64,000 nt of DNA. It comes from Halichoerus grypus. Lineage: Eukaryota; Chordata; Mammalia; Carnivora; Phocidae. The stretch spans positions 98,592,696 to 98,656,695 of the forward strand of contig NC_135720.1 in the NCBI RefSeq assembly GCF_964656455.1, written 5' to 3'. Numbering within the stretch: position 1 is the first letter of the stretch; the number at the start of each line of letters is the position of its first letter. Both the position numbers and the translations under genes were made by a program. Shown here piece by piece: positions 36,066 through 47,766 of the stretch. A model generated the notes under the pieces. It was not told the DNA's origin, did not search any database, and saw only the letters and a list, made by a program, of their open reading frames with translations.

Positions 36066-36306
36066 ATTGTCTCTCAAAATGGAATGAGTAAGTCACAGGG
36101 ATAAAGGTACAGTGCAGGGAATATAGTCAATGATATTGTAATAGCGTTGTATGGTGACAGATGATAGCTACACTTATGGGCACAGCATAACGTACAGAGA
36201 TGTGTTGAATTGCTATGTTGTATGCCTGAAACTAATCTAACATTGTGAGTCAGCTATACTCCAACAAAAAAACCCTTTTTTTAAATTTTTTAAAATATTG
36301 TCTCTC
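36066..36306 (+). mobile_element. 5'-truncated L1MA-like 3' end with 10-bp TSD
   Basis: 'Gaatatagtcaatgatattg', 'taatagcgttgtatggtgac', 'tgttgtatgcctgaaactaa' and 'agtcagctatactccaaca' are the L1MA-type 3' terminus, ending in an A/T-rich tail. Repeats ATTGTCTCTC at 36066-36075 and 36297-36306 mark the insertion into the older reversed L1. Confidence 0.85.
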
Positions 36307-36465
36307 TACCATTCTTTTATATCTCCTAGATGTCAGTTTCACTTTTTATTTTATTCTCCATTCTCTTAATCTCATTTGTATTTTGTATCATTTTATCTTT
36401 CTGTTCTACATTCTGTAGAATTTCTTCAGCTATACTTCTGGATAACTAATTATCTTTTTAGCACC

Positions 36466-36934
36466 GTCTAATCCAGAGATCAGCAAATTATGGCCCAAAT
36501 CTGGCCCACAACCTCTATTTGTACAGCCTGAGAGTTGAGAATGGTTTTCACGTATTTAAAAGATTACAAAAATCAAAAAAAAACAAACAAAAAGAAGATT
36601 GTGAGACAAAGAACAATAACAAGAGAAAAAGAAGAAATGAGACAAGGAAAAAGAAAAGAAAAAAAGTCTGGCCCTTTACAGAAAAAGTTTGCTGGGGGCG
36701 CCTGGGTGGCTCAGTCGTTAAGCATCTGCCTTCAGCTCAGGTCATGATCCCAGGGTCCTGGGATCGAGCCCTGCATTGGGCTCGCAGCTCGGCAGGAAGC
36801 CTGCTTCTCCCTCTCCCATTCCCCCCTGCTTGTGTTCCCTCTCTCACTTTGTCTCTCTCTGTCAAATAAACAGATAAAATCTTTAAAAAGAAAAAAAAAG
36901 AAAAAGAAAAAGTTTGCTGACCGCTGACCTAATC
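36466..36934. mobile_element. Non-autonomous hAT element with 8-bp TSD, split by a SINE
   Basis: Terminal inverted repeats CAGAGATCAGCAAA (from 36474) and TTTGCTGACCGCTG (to 36926), with inner 'ggcccaaatctggcccac' and 'tctggccctttacagaaaaag'. This is a very common mammalian hAT-Charlie-type element whose exact name I do not assert. Target duplication GTCTAATC / ACCTAATC (36466-36473 and 36927-36934) has two mismatches, as expected for age. A purine/A-rich expansion fills 36570-36668. The SINE at 36695-36904 sits inside. Confidence 0.85.
36680..36919 (+). mobile_element. CAN-SINE nested in hAT element, perfect 15-bp TSD
   Basis: Body 36695-36904: GGGGCGCCTGGGTGGCTCAG head, GGCAGGAAGCCTGCTTCTCC centre, CT-rich run, then AAATAAACAGATAAAATC tail. 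Repeats AGAAAAAGTTTGCTG at 36680-36694 and 36905-36919 flank it. Confidence 0.97.
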
Positions 36935-37965
36935 TGCTCTTGAAACTTTCCATAGAATATTTAATTTTACTTATATCTATTTGGTTTGTTTTCAAATTGA
37001 CTATTATTTGCTTTAACTCTTGCTTCTGATTCATATTGTTGGTTCATTTTTCTATGTCTTTAATTTTTTTAATGTTACATTAATCCTAAAATGCTAATAT
37101 CTATAGATTTTTGTATCTGGTTCTACTGCTTGTTGTTTCTGCTAACTCTCACTCATGGTATTTGTTTGTTTGTTCTTCCTCCTGGCTTTGTTACTTTTCT
37201 GTTGCGAGCCCATAATCATTAGTACTCTATCTCAGGCAAGTCTTTTAGAACTGGATTGAAGGTGTTTTCCTCCAGAGAGGATATTGTTCGTTTCTGTAAG
37301 CACTTAAAGGCACTACCTACCTAGGTACACTTTAAAAAAATAATTTTCAACTTACACTTTTTGTTTCAAGTAAATGAAATGATATGAATTCGGGCTCCAA
37401 ACCCACGTAAGTGTGGCTTTTGGCCACAAATTCTCCACAAAGGATTTTTCTTCTCTACCCAAAGTCAAAACTGAGACAATTTTCTTGCACTCTGAAACTG
37501 TGAAGTGCATTTTTTTCCATTTCATTTCTTTGAAGGGTGTAGATTTTTCTGGATCACATAAGACTTCAGACAGGGAAAGGAATGGTAGCCTTTCATTCTA
37601 CCTCTCATCTCTTGGATGTCTGAGTTTTACCTTTGCCATCCCCACTCCCAGGCAGCCATTGAAACCTAAGCTCTAGGCTTCCCATTATCAGAAGACATCC
37701 CTGATCAGCAGATGCTTCTGGCACCCAGTGACTTCAGCGCTCACTAACTTCCTTCAACTCCTGATCCTGCTTCTTAAGGCATCTATTTAAAAGAGGACCT
37801 ACAACTATTTTATCTGGCATTTCTAGGTATTTTATGATAGAAGGTTTTCACGATTCTAGCTTATTATATCTGCTAGTAAGTGAACCTTACAAATACATTT
37901 ATAATAATTAGTAAGTTATTTAATGTATTAAAATTTCTGTGGCTTTAGAACTTTCCATAACCATA

Positions 37966-38055
37966 TACATATATATGTCATAACATATGTATATATTCAT
38001 GTAATATATGTCCATGTATATATGTAAATATGTATACACACATATATATAAATTC
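37966..38055. repeat. AT-rich (TATG/TATA)n low-complexity tract
   Basis: Irregular TATATATG/TATACACA repeats over about 90 bp. Confidence 0.85.
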
Positions 38056-38099
38056 ATAATAGATATGAATTTACCAGTATCTATAGAAACAACTAGTCT

Positions 38100-38770
38100 A
38101 CCCTGCTGATTCTGAAGCTATTATCTCTCAGCTCTTAATCAACGCTGTTATATATACAGTGCTTTTAATATCAGGGCTACAGTTCTGCTAAATATATTTC
38201 TCCTTTACCAATTTAGCTTCCTGTTATATTCCACCAAAAGGAGACACACCAGGGAGGGGGTGGGGTCTAGAAGGCTGGGGGAAGAAACAACACTTGCCAG
38301 CCATTCTTATCAGTGTGGTCCCAGAACAGGCACTTAGTTTGATAACACAGCAGCTTGTTCTAGCTTCTTTTGGCACTCCCTGAAATGGACCATCACTCCG
38401 CCTCACAAGTATTACACCATCAGGCCAGCGACCCCCTCCTCAGAAGTCTGAGAACCAGCTCCATTGGACGCCTTCAGAGCTCCCAAACAGGCAGAATTAG
38501 AATTCCATTTTCAGAAATCTGAATCCCAAACTGCAGTGCCTCTCCTCAGAGTTTATTGCTTCTAATAATTCCAGTCTCTTTGCTCTGTTCCCCCAGCCCT
38601 AGGAATGGGAGCTGACCCCTGTGGTTCTGCTATCTGCATTACCTCACTACTGCTACTTTTTTCAGTCCTCCAACCTTGTTCAACAATTTCCTATATTAAA
38701 TTCTCTCTGTTGACATAACTGTTTCTGTTTTCCTGACCACAGCATCTCCATGAATAAGTGTTCAGTTAAT
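38100..38770 (+). repeat. Probable ancient LTR-like dispersed repeat
   Basis: 'Ttatctctcagctcttaatc', 'cctaggaatgggagctgacc', 'tattaaattctctctgttg' and 'tgtttctgttttcctgacc' resemble an old mammalian LTR-like repeat, including its 3' terminus with an AATAAA-related region. Family not named. Non-coding. Confidence 0.4.
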
Positions 38771-38779
38771 ACTTGCCTT

Positions 38780-39800
38780 CAGTAATTCCCAAATGACTAA
38801 GAGAGCACAGGAGGGATACTATTCAGCTGGCTTTTGAGAGTAGAGCTGTACTAGTTGATTTCTTCCAACATCTGTACTGATTCGCCAGTGTCAAAGCTAG
38901 AACGGCTGTTAAATATTTTGAATATCAACCATGACTGTCACTGCAGACGCTGAAATAGTCCTTTTGGTATTTAGTATTGCTGGTGTCTGAAATTTAATTT
39001 GTAGATATCTCATTTGCCTGGAAATGTTACTGGCAGACCAAAGCCTACTATGTTAGGGTTAAAGAGTGGCCAAGAACATTCCTGGCCTCCCTTTCTTTAA
39101 TTTGACACCATATAACACAGGCCAAAGGAAAGTACTGACTCAACCAGTCACTGTACTGTTTGCTTAATGCCAGTTTTATTTGAACATGCACATCTCTTAC
39201 TGCACCAAATATTGATTCTGTATTTCTAACTCATCAAATAAGTTCAGTTGTATCCATGCCCCCAAATAAGGATGCACCCCCCTGTGGTACTGATAAAGCT
39301 GAGGGAAATGGTGGAGAGCACAGGATCAGGATTGTGGAAATGTGATTCAAGCGTATCTTCTTGGTCAGAGAGATCACACTGAATTGAATGTATCTTTTAC
39401 GAGGACACTTGTGGGTCCTAGAGTCAAGGCTTCCCTGAGCTCTGTCTTTTGCCAGACAAGAGCCCCCTGTTGGAAATATTCAACACTGACCAAACTTGTG
39501 AAACCTTACATTTGTCAATGGAAAATCTTCCAAAAGAAATAATTTATACAACCTCCTATAGACTTGATATAGCTACAAAATAGGTTTGCTTTTGTTCCAA
39601 AACAGTGCCCAGCACAATGTTTCACACTAACATCTGAAAGCTACCTATAGCACAGCCATCTAAAGCAACTGTAGAAAGTGTCGCTGACTCCAGTTTGGTA
39701 AGGATGGGTTCTAGGTATGTGAAATAAGATTCAGGAATCATGGTACTGGCAGGAGTTGATAATATCCTTGTAGTGTGATACACGATAATGGGCAACTTGT
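38780..39800. other. Unique intergenic DNA
   Basis: No repeat, gene or RNA recognised. Short frames lack features. Confidence 0.45.
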
Positions 39801-39809
39801 ATGAGCATG

Positions 39810-40022
39810 TATGGTATACCTGTTCTAAGTGCTTCACATGCCTTAACTAATTTAACCTTCAGGGTAATCCTATTATTGTCTTTACTGTAGGAATAAGAAA
39901 CAGCGGTATAGAAAGTCACACAATTTCATAAAATTGCACAGCATGTAACTAGTAGATACAGGATTTATACCAAGACAGTCTAACTCCAGTATCCATATAA
40001 CTCATCCACTGCATTATGCTCT
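39810..40022 (-). repeat. MIR, near full length
   Basis: 'Aagtgcttcacatgccttaac', 'tttaaccttcagggtaatcc', 'gcacagcatgtaactagtag', 'agacagtctaactccagtat' and 'cactgcattatgctctctctg' follow reverse MIR through to its 5' end. Confidence 0.82.
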
Positions 40023-40984
40023 CTCTGAGAGAACCATCAAGTCTCACATGTGCCAATTAATATCTCCCTCTAAAATCTCAAAGTTCCTAAGAACCATCAA
40101 GATTCTCAGCACTAAACTTTACACATGAAAAAAATAAAATTCCTATGCCAAAAAAAGCCTTACTCCTATCTAAAAGCAAAATATACCTGCACCTTTACAA
40201 AGAGTTAATAAAGAGTTCTTTATTCATGTCGCATTAGTGAAATTTTTGATAATATCAATTAACTAATCAGTAACATAGGGATTAACTTTACCTGGAAATA
40301 CATCTAAGCTTACCTACTTATTTTTTTTTTCTTTTAAGGAAAATACATCTGGTATTTCTCTATGCCAAGAAAGTTTGGAAAATATTTTGCACTGTGCTGA
40401 GTACTCAAAACAATTCCATTTTCACCCCACCTCACAGGTGTTTGATCTGAAAGAAGCAGAGAACACCAAACTACTATGATAACAGAGGGATGTTTTACAA
40501 TACAAAGGACCTAGTATAGATAGAATGTTAGAGCACTAAGAGGAAACTTAAAAAAATAACAGGAGAGATTTTATGTGATTTGTTTCACCACATTATATGT
40601 GTTTTATAGGGAGGAGACAAATATTGTGGTATAAATCATCTGTCAACCAGCTAATGTCTTTTAACAGTCAACAAATTATTAAAAGGTGCTTTTATTGAAT
40701 TTACCACTTGAAATTAAATGCTTTGTTTTCATTATACTTATTTGATTGTTTCTATGATTATAGAGGCTATCAAAATATATTTAGTTTGTCAAAGTGATAA
40801 TTTTTTTTTAAAGTACTTGATTTAGCTTCAAGGAGATAAAGTTTGTTGAGAACATACTGATTTATCTTTTGGCAATCGGTAAAGGGAGATCATTATTTTA
40901 AGCAGTCTTTTGATACAGTAGAATTTCATAATGAGAATTAAATAAACAAACAGTAAGGGGGAGTAGAGATTAGAAGTGTCATCA

Positions 40985-41075
40985 GAGGCAGGGGAATACG
41001 GTGGCTAAGACCATGTGCTATAGAGTCAGCTAGAAATAAATTTAAATACTGACTCCACTACTATCTGAACCCTCA
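40985..41075 (+). repeat. MIR 5' part
   Basis: 'Tacggtggctaagaccatgtg', 'tatagagtcagctagaaata' match the MIR 5' end (TGGTTAAGAGCACGGACTCTGGAGTCAG). Confidence 0.65.
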
Positions 41076-41202
41076 ACAGTATTGTGAACACTATGTTTAT
41101 TATGTTTAGGGACTGTATTTAGTAATGTGTGTACATAGCCGGTATTCAATGAAAACACTCGAGTTGAGTTGGGCAACTTTCATTCTCTGCTACAAATTTT
41201 AC

Positions 41203-41678
41203 TACAGGTATCCCCCACTTTTTGAAAGTTTGCATTCTGCTACTTTGTTTTTTACAGAAGACTTATTAGTACCTGTTCTCCCTAACCAAAAGAAACCTAA
41301 AGAGGATTTTTGCTTTTACAGAAAAAGGCAGAAAGCGAAAATAGTGTTCAGCATTTGTTTTGCATCAAGCCTTTACAGAGGCAGCAAGCACCACGAGCAG
41401 GTAGAATGGCCCTGCGAAGCTCCTTCTCCAGAAACTACACTCAACCTCTCAGCATCAAGCCTTCATAGCTTTGAATTGTGTCTCTAAGCATCTGTGCTTT
41501 ATTTTGATTTTATTCTGTATATCCATTAGCAAGACAAGTCCTAAGTTCTCAGAAAAGTCTAAGAGAGGTTATTTTTTGGGTCTGGGAACACTCAAGAATT
41601 TTTCCACATAAATTAATGGTCGTTGCTTCTTCCCTTTATGTCATTTCGGCTTACGAAAGTTTTCATAGGAAACCTGTA
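41203..41678. mobile_element. Tigger-like (Tc1/mariner) non-autonomous element, TA target duplication
   Basis: 472-bp element from CAGGTATCCCCCACTTTTTG (41205) to GTTTTCATAGGAAACCTG (41676), bordered by TA on both sides (41203-41204 and 41677-41678). The ends are inverted repeats of each other (CAGGT-TCC-, and TTTGAAAGTTTGC against GCTTACGAAAGTTT). Inner sequence includes 'gaggatttttgcttttacag' and 'tttgaattgtgtctctaagc'. The 120-codon frame within it is not a transposase. Confidence 0.85.
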
Positions 41679-41684
41679 TATCTG

Positions 41685-42010
41685 GAACATTCTCTCACCT
41701 TACCTACTTTGCATCTAGAGAATGTCTACTCCTGCTTTCTTGAAGTCTTCTCTGATAATTCTCCAGCCCTTCATTCTCTGTCTTCAGTGTAATCCCTTCC
41801 ATCCCTACCCTTGAAGAAGAGCTGGTCTGTACCTTTGTTAAAATCCCTACCAAAATGCTTGGTTTTCCTTACTTGTACATTTGTTTTTCCTAACTAAACA
41901 GGACGTCCTTAAGGGCCAAGACTGGTCATCTTTGTATCACTAGCTCTTAGCATAGAGTCAGGCATATGGTGGGCAGTCAGTATTTGCTAAATAAATGAAT
42001 AAGTGACAGA
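41685..42010 (+). repeat. L2 3' region
   Basis: 'Tggaacattctctcaccttac', 'cttgaagtcttctctgataat', 'gggccaagactggtcatctt', 'tatcactagctcttagcat' and 'tatttgctaaataaatgaat' follow L2 to its terminus. It begins just after the Tigger-like element, which may have inserted beside it. Confidence 0.75.
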
Positions 42011-42029
42011 AAAGTGAATGAATAAATAA

Positions 42030-43040
42030 CTAAATTAGAGGTTTCTTTGTTTTTTAAATTACTTCAAAGTAATGTAGGGTTTGTAATGAGCCACAAAAGA
42101 GGGTTTGATTGAAAATACTTGGAGTAGAAGAAAAAAAATAAACATAATATAAAGGCAATAAAATCTGATGCTAAGCCAATTAACCACCCACTTAACTATT
42201 ATGACAACTAATATGAAGAGAAGTGAAAAAGATTTCTCATTGAATCAGAAAACTGACATTTCACAGACTAGGATGAGAAAGACCCCACAAAAGTTTATCT
42301 GTTTGCACTCAGGAAAAGGTCACAACTAAACCATTTTAGAGATGAATATTTATCCTCTTAATTATCTCCAAAAAGGAAGTGCCATGAATATTAAAACATT
42401 TTTTTTGTATTTGCCAAAATCTTCTCTATGATTTCATTTATATAAATGATTAATGTCTATTATCAGTATGGACTTGGAGGAAGAATAGGAAGGAACTGAT
42501 TATTCATTATTATCAGTATGTATTTCCAATATCAGTATTTGAACTTTTATGGCTCTGGAAAATATCCTTCCTCTTATGATCAGCTAGAATAGTGTTAGCT
42601 GTTTTTAGGTTATAGTATAAAGTGGCACTTCTGTACATAATTTGAGATCTAGTTATGGAATTCATTGGCTTCTATTAGCTGTTTGAATTTTTGTGAACTG
42701 GACCAAGGGATTACTGGGGGACCAATTTTAATTACCTAATTTTACTTATTTCTTCATTTATTTATTTAAGTTTAATTAATTCAAATTAAATATAAAGTGA
42801 TGTTCTAATCCGTCAACTTCACACATACAAAAATAATTGTCATCTTGAATCAGAAGTCCCTTATATATTCTTTGAGTGTATTAACGGGGCCAGAGCAAGC
42901 AGAAAAGAGTAGTAAGTTCTGTCTGGGTGATTAGATACTTTAAAGTCAGTTTGAGACCTAGAGAAATTTTCCTAACTTGTATTAAGCTTTTTTTTTTTAA
43001 TCCAGATAGAATTTGTATATCTTAGAACTCACCTTTATTT
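42030..43040. other. Unique AT-rich DNA
   Basis: No repeat or coding feature recognised. A T9-type tract lies at about 42988. Confidence 0.4.
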
Positions 43041-43044
43041 TGAG

Positions 43045-43995
43045 ATTTTTTCTAGTTTTATTGAGAAATAATAATAACATTTATCACTGTATAAGCTTAA
43101 AGTATACAAGATGATGGTTTGATTTACATATGTTTTGAAAGATTACCACAATAAGCTCAGCTAACATCCGTCTTCTCATATAGATACTATAGAAAAGAAA
43201 AAGAAAAAAAATTCATCTCAAGAGGAGAATACTTAGGATTTACTCTCCTAACATCTTTCCTGTGTATCATATAGCAATGTTGGCTATAGTCATCACGTTG
43301 TAGAATTCACCATTTTAAAATATATGATTCAGTGGGTTTTAGTATATTCACAAAGTTGTACAACTTTCACCACTCTCCAATTGCAGATCATTTTCATCAC
43401 CTCAAAAAGAAACCTCACACTCTTTCACAGTTATCTCTATTCCATGTCCCCTGATTCCGTGGTAACTACTTTCTGTCTCTATGAATTTGCCTGTTATGGG
43501 GTTTTTCACATAAATGGAGTAATATAATCTGTAAGGTTTTGTGGCTAGCTTCTTTCATTTAGCATAATGCTTTCAAGGTTCATCTATATACATGTCTTAG
43601 TAGCTCAGTACTTTTTATGGCTGAATAATATTTCTATTGTATGGATATACCAATTCTTTTTAGCCATTTAGCAGTTGGTAAATATTTGTATTGCTTCCAC
43701 TTTGTGGGTATTATAAATAATGATGCTATGAACATTCTTACCAAGTTTTTGTATGAGCATATGTTTTCAGTTCTCTTCCACATATACCTAATAGTGAAAT
43801 TGCTGGGTCATATGGTAATTCTGTATTTAACATTTTGCAAAACTGCCTAACTGTTTTTCAAGGTGGCTGCACCATTTTATAAATACACCAGTAATGTGTG
43901 AGGGTTCCAATTACTGCACCACTTCGCCAACATTTATTATTTTACATTTTTAATAATTACACCCATCTGGTGAATGTGAAGTGAAACACTGTAAG
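43045..43995 (-). mobile_element. L1M 3' end
   Basis: Reverse-oriented old L1. 'Tagttttattgagaaataat' is the 3' UTR end. 'Cttagcataatgctttcaagg'-type text, 'gctgaataatatttctattg', 'gaaattgctgggtcatatgg' and 'ggtggctgcaccattttata' are the 3' ORF2 region. 5'-truncated. It lies head to head with the L1 stack that follows. Confidence 0.82.
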
Positions 43996-44124
43996 ATGAT
44001 CTTTTTCTTATTACTACATCATCAAATCAGAAGGAAAAAATGTCTCAATTATTAAATAGATGTGGAATACACACCATTTTCTAATATACATGAAAAATTC
44101 AATAAAAAAATAAACTGTATACTT

Positions 44125-46990
44125 GAAATGAAGGAGGAGAAATAACAATGGACACCACAGAAATGCAAACAGTTACAAGAGAATATTATGAATAATTATA
44201 TGTCAAAAAATTGGACATCCTAGAAGAAATGGATAAATTCCTAGAAACATATAAACTTCCAAAACTGAATCGGGGAAAAAAGAGAAAATTGGAACAGACT
44301 TATTACTAGCAATGAAAATGAATCAGTAATCAAAAAAACTCCCAACACACAAAAGTCCAGAATCAGATAGTGTCACAGGGGAATTGTACCAAACATTTAA
44401 AGATGAGTTATATCTATTCTTCTCAAACTATTCCAAAAAATAGAAGAGGAAGGAATGCCTCCACATTCATTCTTTGAGGGCAAGATTACCCTGATACCAA
44501 AACCAGATAAAGACACTGCAAAAAATTTTTAAAAATTAGGCCAATAGCTTTGATGAACATAGATGCACAAATCCTCCACAACATATTAGCAAACCAAATC
44601 CAATGACACATTAAAAAAATCATTCAACATGATCAAGTGGAATTAACTTCAGGGAGGCAAGGTGGCTCAATAATTGCAAATCAATCAATGTGATACATCA
44701 TATCAATAAGTGAAAGGATAAAAACGGTATTATCACTTCAATAGATGCAGAAAAAGCATTTTACAAAGTACAACATTCATTCATTATAAAAACTCTCATT
44801 AAAGTAGGTTTACAGGGAACATACCTCAACATAATAAAGTCCACATATGAAAAACCCACAGCTAATATCATACTCAGTGGTCAAAAATTGAGAGCTTTTC
44901 CCCTATAATCAGGAATAAGACAAGGATATCCACTGTCACCACTTTTATTCAACATAGTAATGGAAGTCTTAGCCATAGCAATCAGACAAGAAAAAGAAAT
45001 AAAAGGCATCTAAACTAAGGAAGGAGTAAAACTTCCACTATTTGCAGATGACATGATACTATATACATAGAAAACCCTAAAGACTCCACCAAAAAATTAC
45101 AAGAGCTGATAAATGAATTGAGTAAGGTCACAGGATACAAAACTAACATACAGAAATCTGTTGCATTTCTATGCACTAATAATGAAGTAGCAGAAAAAGA
45201 TATCAAGAAAACAGTCCCATTTACAATTGCACCAAAAATAATAAAATATCTAGGAATAAACTTAACCAAGGAGGTAAAAGATCTGTACTCGTAAAACTAT
45301 AAAACATGGATGAAAGAAACTGAAGATGACACAAAGAAAAGGAAAGATATCCCATGCTCATGGATTGGAAAAACTAATATTGTTAAAATATCCAAAGCAT
45401 TCTACATATTTAATACAATCCCTATCAAATACCAGCAATATTTTCCACAAAACTAGAACAGATAATCCTAAAACTTGTATGGAATCACAAAAGATCCTGA
45501 ATAGCCAGAGCAATTTTGAAAAAGAACAAAACTAATGGTATCACAATCCCAGATTTCAAAATATACTACAAAGCTGTAGTAATCAAGACAGCATGACACT
45601 GGAACAAAAACAGACACATGGATCAAAAGAGGATAAAGTCCAGAAATAAACCCATGCTTATGTGGTCAATGAATCTATGACAAAGTAGGCAAGATTCTGC
45701 AATGGGAAAAAGACAGTCTCTTGAACATGGTGCTGGGAAAACTGTACAGCTACATGCAAAAGAATGACACTGGACAATTTTCTCATACCATACAAAAAAA
45801 TAACTCAAAATGGATTAAAGACCTAAATGTGAAACTTGAAACCATAAAAGTCCTAGGAGAAAACACAGGCAGTAATTTCTTTGACATTGGCCATAGAAAC
45901 ATTTTTCTAGTTTTGTCTCTCGAGGCAAGGGAAACAAAAGCAAAAATAAACTACTGGGACTGTACCAAAATTAAAAAGCTTTTGCACAGCAAAGGAAGCA
46001 ATCAATAAGATTAAAAGACAACCTACTGAATGGGAGAAGATATTTACAAATGATACATCTGATAATGGGTTAATATCCAAAATATATAAAGAACTCATAC
46101 AACTCAACACCACAAACAAGTAATCCAATTAAAAATGAGCAGAGGGACACCTGGGTGCCTCAGATGGTTAAGTGTTTGCCTTTGGCTCAGGTCATGATCT
46201 CCAGGGAGATCTGCTTCTCTCTCTCCCTCTGCCTCTCCCCGTGCTTGTGCTCTATCTGTCTCTCTCGCTCTCAAATGAATAAATAAAATACTTTTTAAAA
46301 AATGAGCAGAGGACCTAAACAGACATTTTTCTAAAAACATCCAGATGGCCAACAGACACATGAAAGGATGCTCAACATCACTAATCACCAGGTAAATGCA
46401 AATGAAAACCACAATGAGATATCACCTCACACCTGTCAAAATGGCTAAAATCAGAAACACAAGAAACAAGTATTGCTGAGGATGTGGAGAATAAGGAACG
46501 CTTGTGCACTGTTGGTGGGAATGCAAACTGCTGCAGTCACTGTGGAAAACAATATGGAAGTCCCTCAAAAAATTAAAAGTAGAAATACCATATGATTTAG
46601 TCGTTCCACTACTGGGTATTTACCCCCACAAAAAAACACTAAACACCCCCATGTTTATTGCAACATTATTTACAATAGCCAAAATATGGAAGCAACTCAA
46701 GGATCCATCCATAGATGAATGGAGAAAGAAGATGTGGAAGATGGAATCTTATTCAGCCATAAAAAAGAATGAAATCTCACTGGGGCGCCTGGGTGGCTCA
46801 GTCGTTAAGTGTCTGCCTTCGGCTCAGGTCATGATCCCAGGGTGCTGGGATCAAGCCCTGCATCAGGCTCCCTGCTCGGCGGGAAGCCTGCTTCTCCCTC
46901 TCTTGCTCCCCCTGCTTGTGTTCCCTCTCTCACTTTGTCTGTCATATAAATAAATAAAATCTTAAAAAAAAAAAAAAGAATGAAATCTCA
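44125..46990 (+). pseudogene. L1 ORF2 (reverse transcriptase) remnant
   Basis: Broken copy of the L1 ORF2 protein, which in intact elements supplies endonuclease and reverse transcriptase. Only the RT and C-terminal parts remain. The catalytic F-A-D-D motif is readable at 45041-45052 (LFADDMIL), but a TAG follows at 45068-45070. C-terminal blocks are visible at about 45799-46000 (KWIKDLNVKLETIKVLGENT) and 46507-46783 (CWWECKLLQSLWK, LGIYP, IAKIWKQ, SAIKKNEI). Frameshifts, stops and two SINEs make it inactive. Confidence 0.9.
46131..46312 (+). mobile_element. CAN-SINE with internal deletion, 15-bp TSD
   Basis: Body 46146-46297 has the head GACACCTGGGTGCCTCAG and tail AAATGAATAAATAAAATAC. It lacks about 45 bp of the centre: the sequence jumps from GTCATGATCTC to CAGGGAGATCTGCTTCTC. 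Consensus has CAGGG at both edges of the missing piece, so the loss fits slippage between short repeats. Target duplication AAAAATGAGCAGAGG at 46131-46145 and 46298-46312. Confidence 0.93.
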
Positions 46991-46991
46991 C
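46761..46991 (+). mobile_element. CAN-SINE with perfect 20-bp TSD
   Basis: Body 46781-46971, close to the arctoid consensus (GGGGCGCCTGGGTGGCTCAG, CTGCTCGGCGGGAAGCCTGC). The target duplication AAAAAAGAATGAAATCTCAC (46761-46780 and 46972-46991) is the L1 codons for KKNEIS. It splits the last ORF2 codons of the host L1. Confidence 0.97.
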
Positions 46992-47734
46992 CATTTTCAA
47001 CAATATGAATGGACTTAGAGGGTATAATGCTAAGTGAAATTAGTCAGTCACAGAAAGAAAAATGCCATATGATATCATGCATGTATGGAATTTAACAAAC
47101 AAAACAAATGAACAAATAGAGAAAAAAAGAGACAACTCCCCTCCCCCAAAAAACAGATGTAAACACACAGAATGAATTGACGGTTGCCAGGGTGGAGGTG
47201 GATGGGAGGATGGGTGAAATAGATACAGGAAATTAAGAGTACTTATTTCAATGAGCACTGAGAAATCTATAGAATTGTTGAATCATGATACTGTACACCT
47301 GAAACTAATATAACATGTTATTCCATGTATGTTAATCACACTTCTAAAAAGTATAAAAAACTGTATACTTAAACACAAAGAAATTTTAAAGACAGAAAGT
47401 ATAAATTAGTTTACACTCGCTGATTATAATGCAAAAACAATAAAACCATAATAACAAGCTCTTACATAGACTAAAGCATAGGTCTTAGATACCCGACAAT
47501 GAAAAGAGCAGATCTCCAAATAATTCATAGGTTGAATTGAAAAAGAAATTTACAAAAATCTAGAAGTGAATCAGTATAAAATATAACATATAGCATAGAT
47601 CGAGATGTATATGATACAGCTAAAGAAGTCCTCACCTGAAAAGAAAAATCAATTAAAATCATGCAGCAAATATACTTAACAGTGAAATATTAGAAGTGTC
47701 CCCATTAAAGTCAAGAACAATGTAAGAATGTGTG

Positions 47735-47766
47735 TGTGGGGGGGGCGCACACGCACGTGCATGCAA
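47735..47766. repeat. (GT)n/G-run/(CA)n inverted low-complexity
   Basis: GTGTGTGTGGGGGGGGCGCA followed by CACGCACGTGCATGC. Alternating sequence able to fold back on itself. Confidence 0.7.

Larger units (their letters stand above)
35820..37830 (-). mobile_element. Ancient L1M/HAL1 host element
   Basis: 'Tctcaccatcttctggcttcc', 'tctttggtattttgatgttg', 'tggacttcgtgaatctgag' and, across the inserted elements, 'gcaccgtctaatctgctcttg' plus 'tactcttgcttctgattc'-like sequence follow a reversed old L1/HAL1. It is cut by a second L1 (36076-36296) and a hAT element (36474-36926). Extent beyond about 37,300 is uncertain. Confidence 0.5.
44112..47370 (+). mobile_element. 5'-truncated L1 with 13-bp TSD, carrying two SINEs
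   Basis: L1 body 44125-47357 (about 2.86 kb without its SINEs) starts inside ORF2 and runs through the 3' UTR ('gaatgaattgacggttgccag', 'gtacacctgaaactaatata'). Repeats AAACTGTATACTT at 44112-44124 and 47358-47370 are the target duplication. SINE insertions at 46146-46297 and 46781-46971 postdate it. Confidence 0.9.

Noticed and set aside
36519..36869. 116-codon Lys-rich frame
   Set aside because: Made from a purine-rich expansion in a hAT element plus a SINE.
41125..41487. 120-codon frame as a possible transposase
   Set aside because: It crosses the Tigger-like terminus and shows no transposase motif; the element is non-autonomous.
45721..46008. 95-codon frame as a gene
   Set aside because: It is the L1 ORF2 C-terminal region (KWIKDLNVK...), part of a dead L1.
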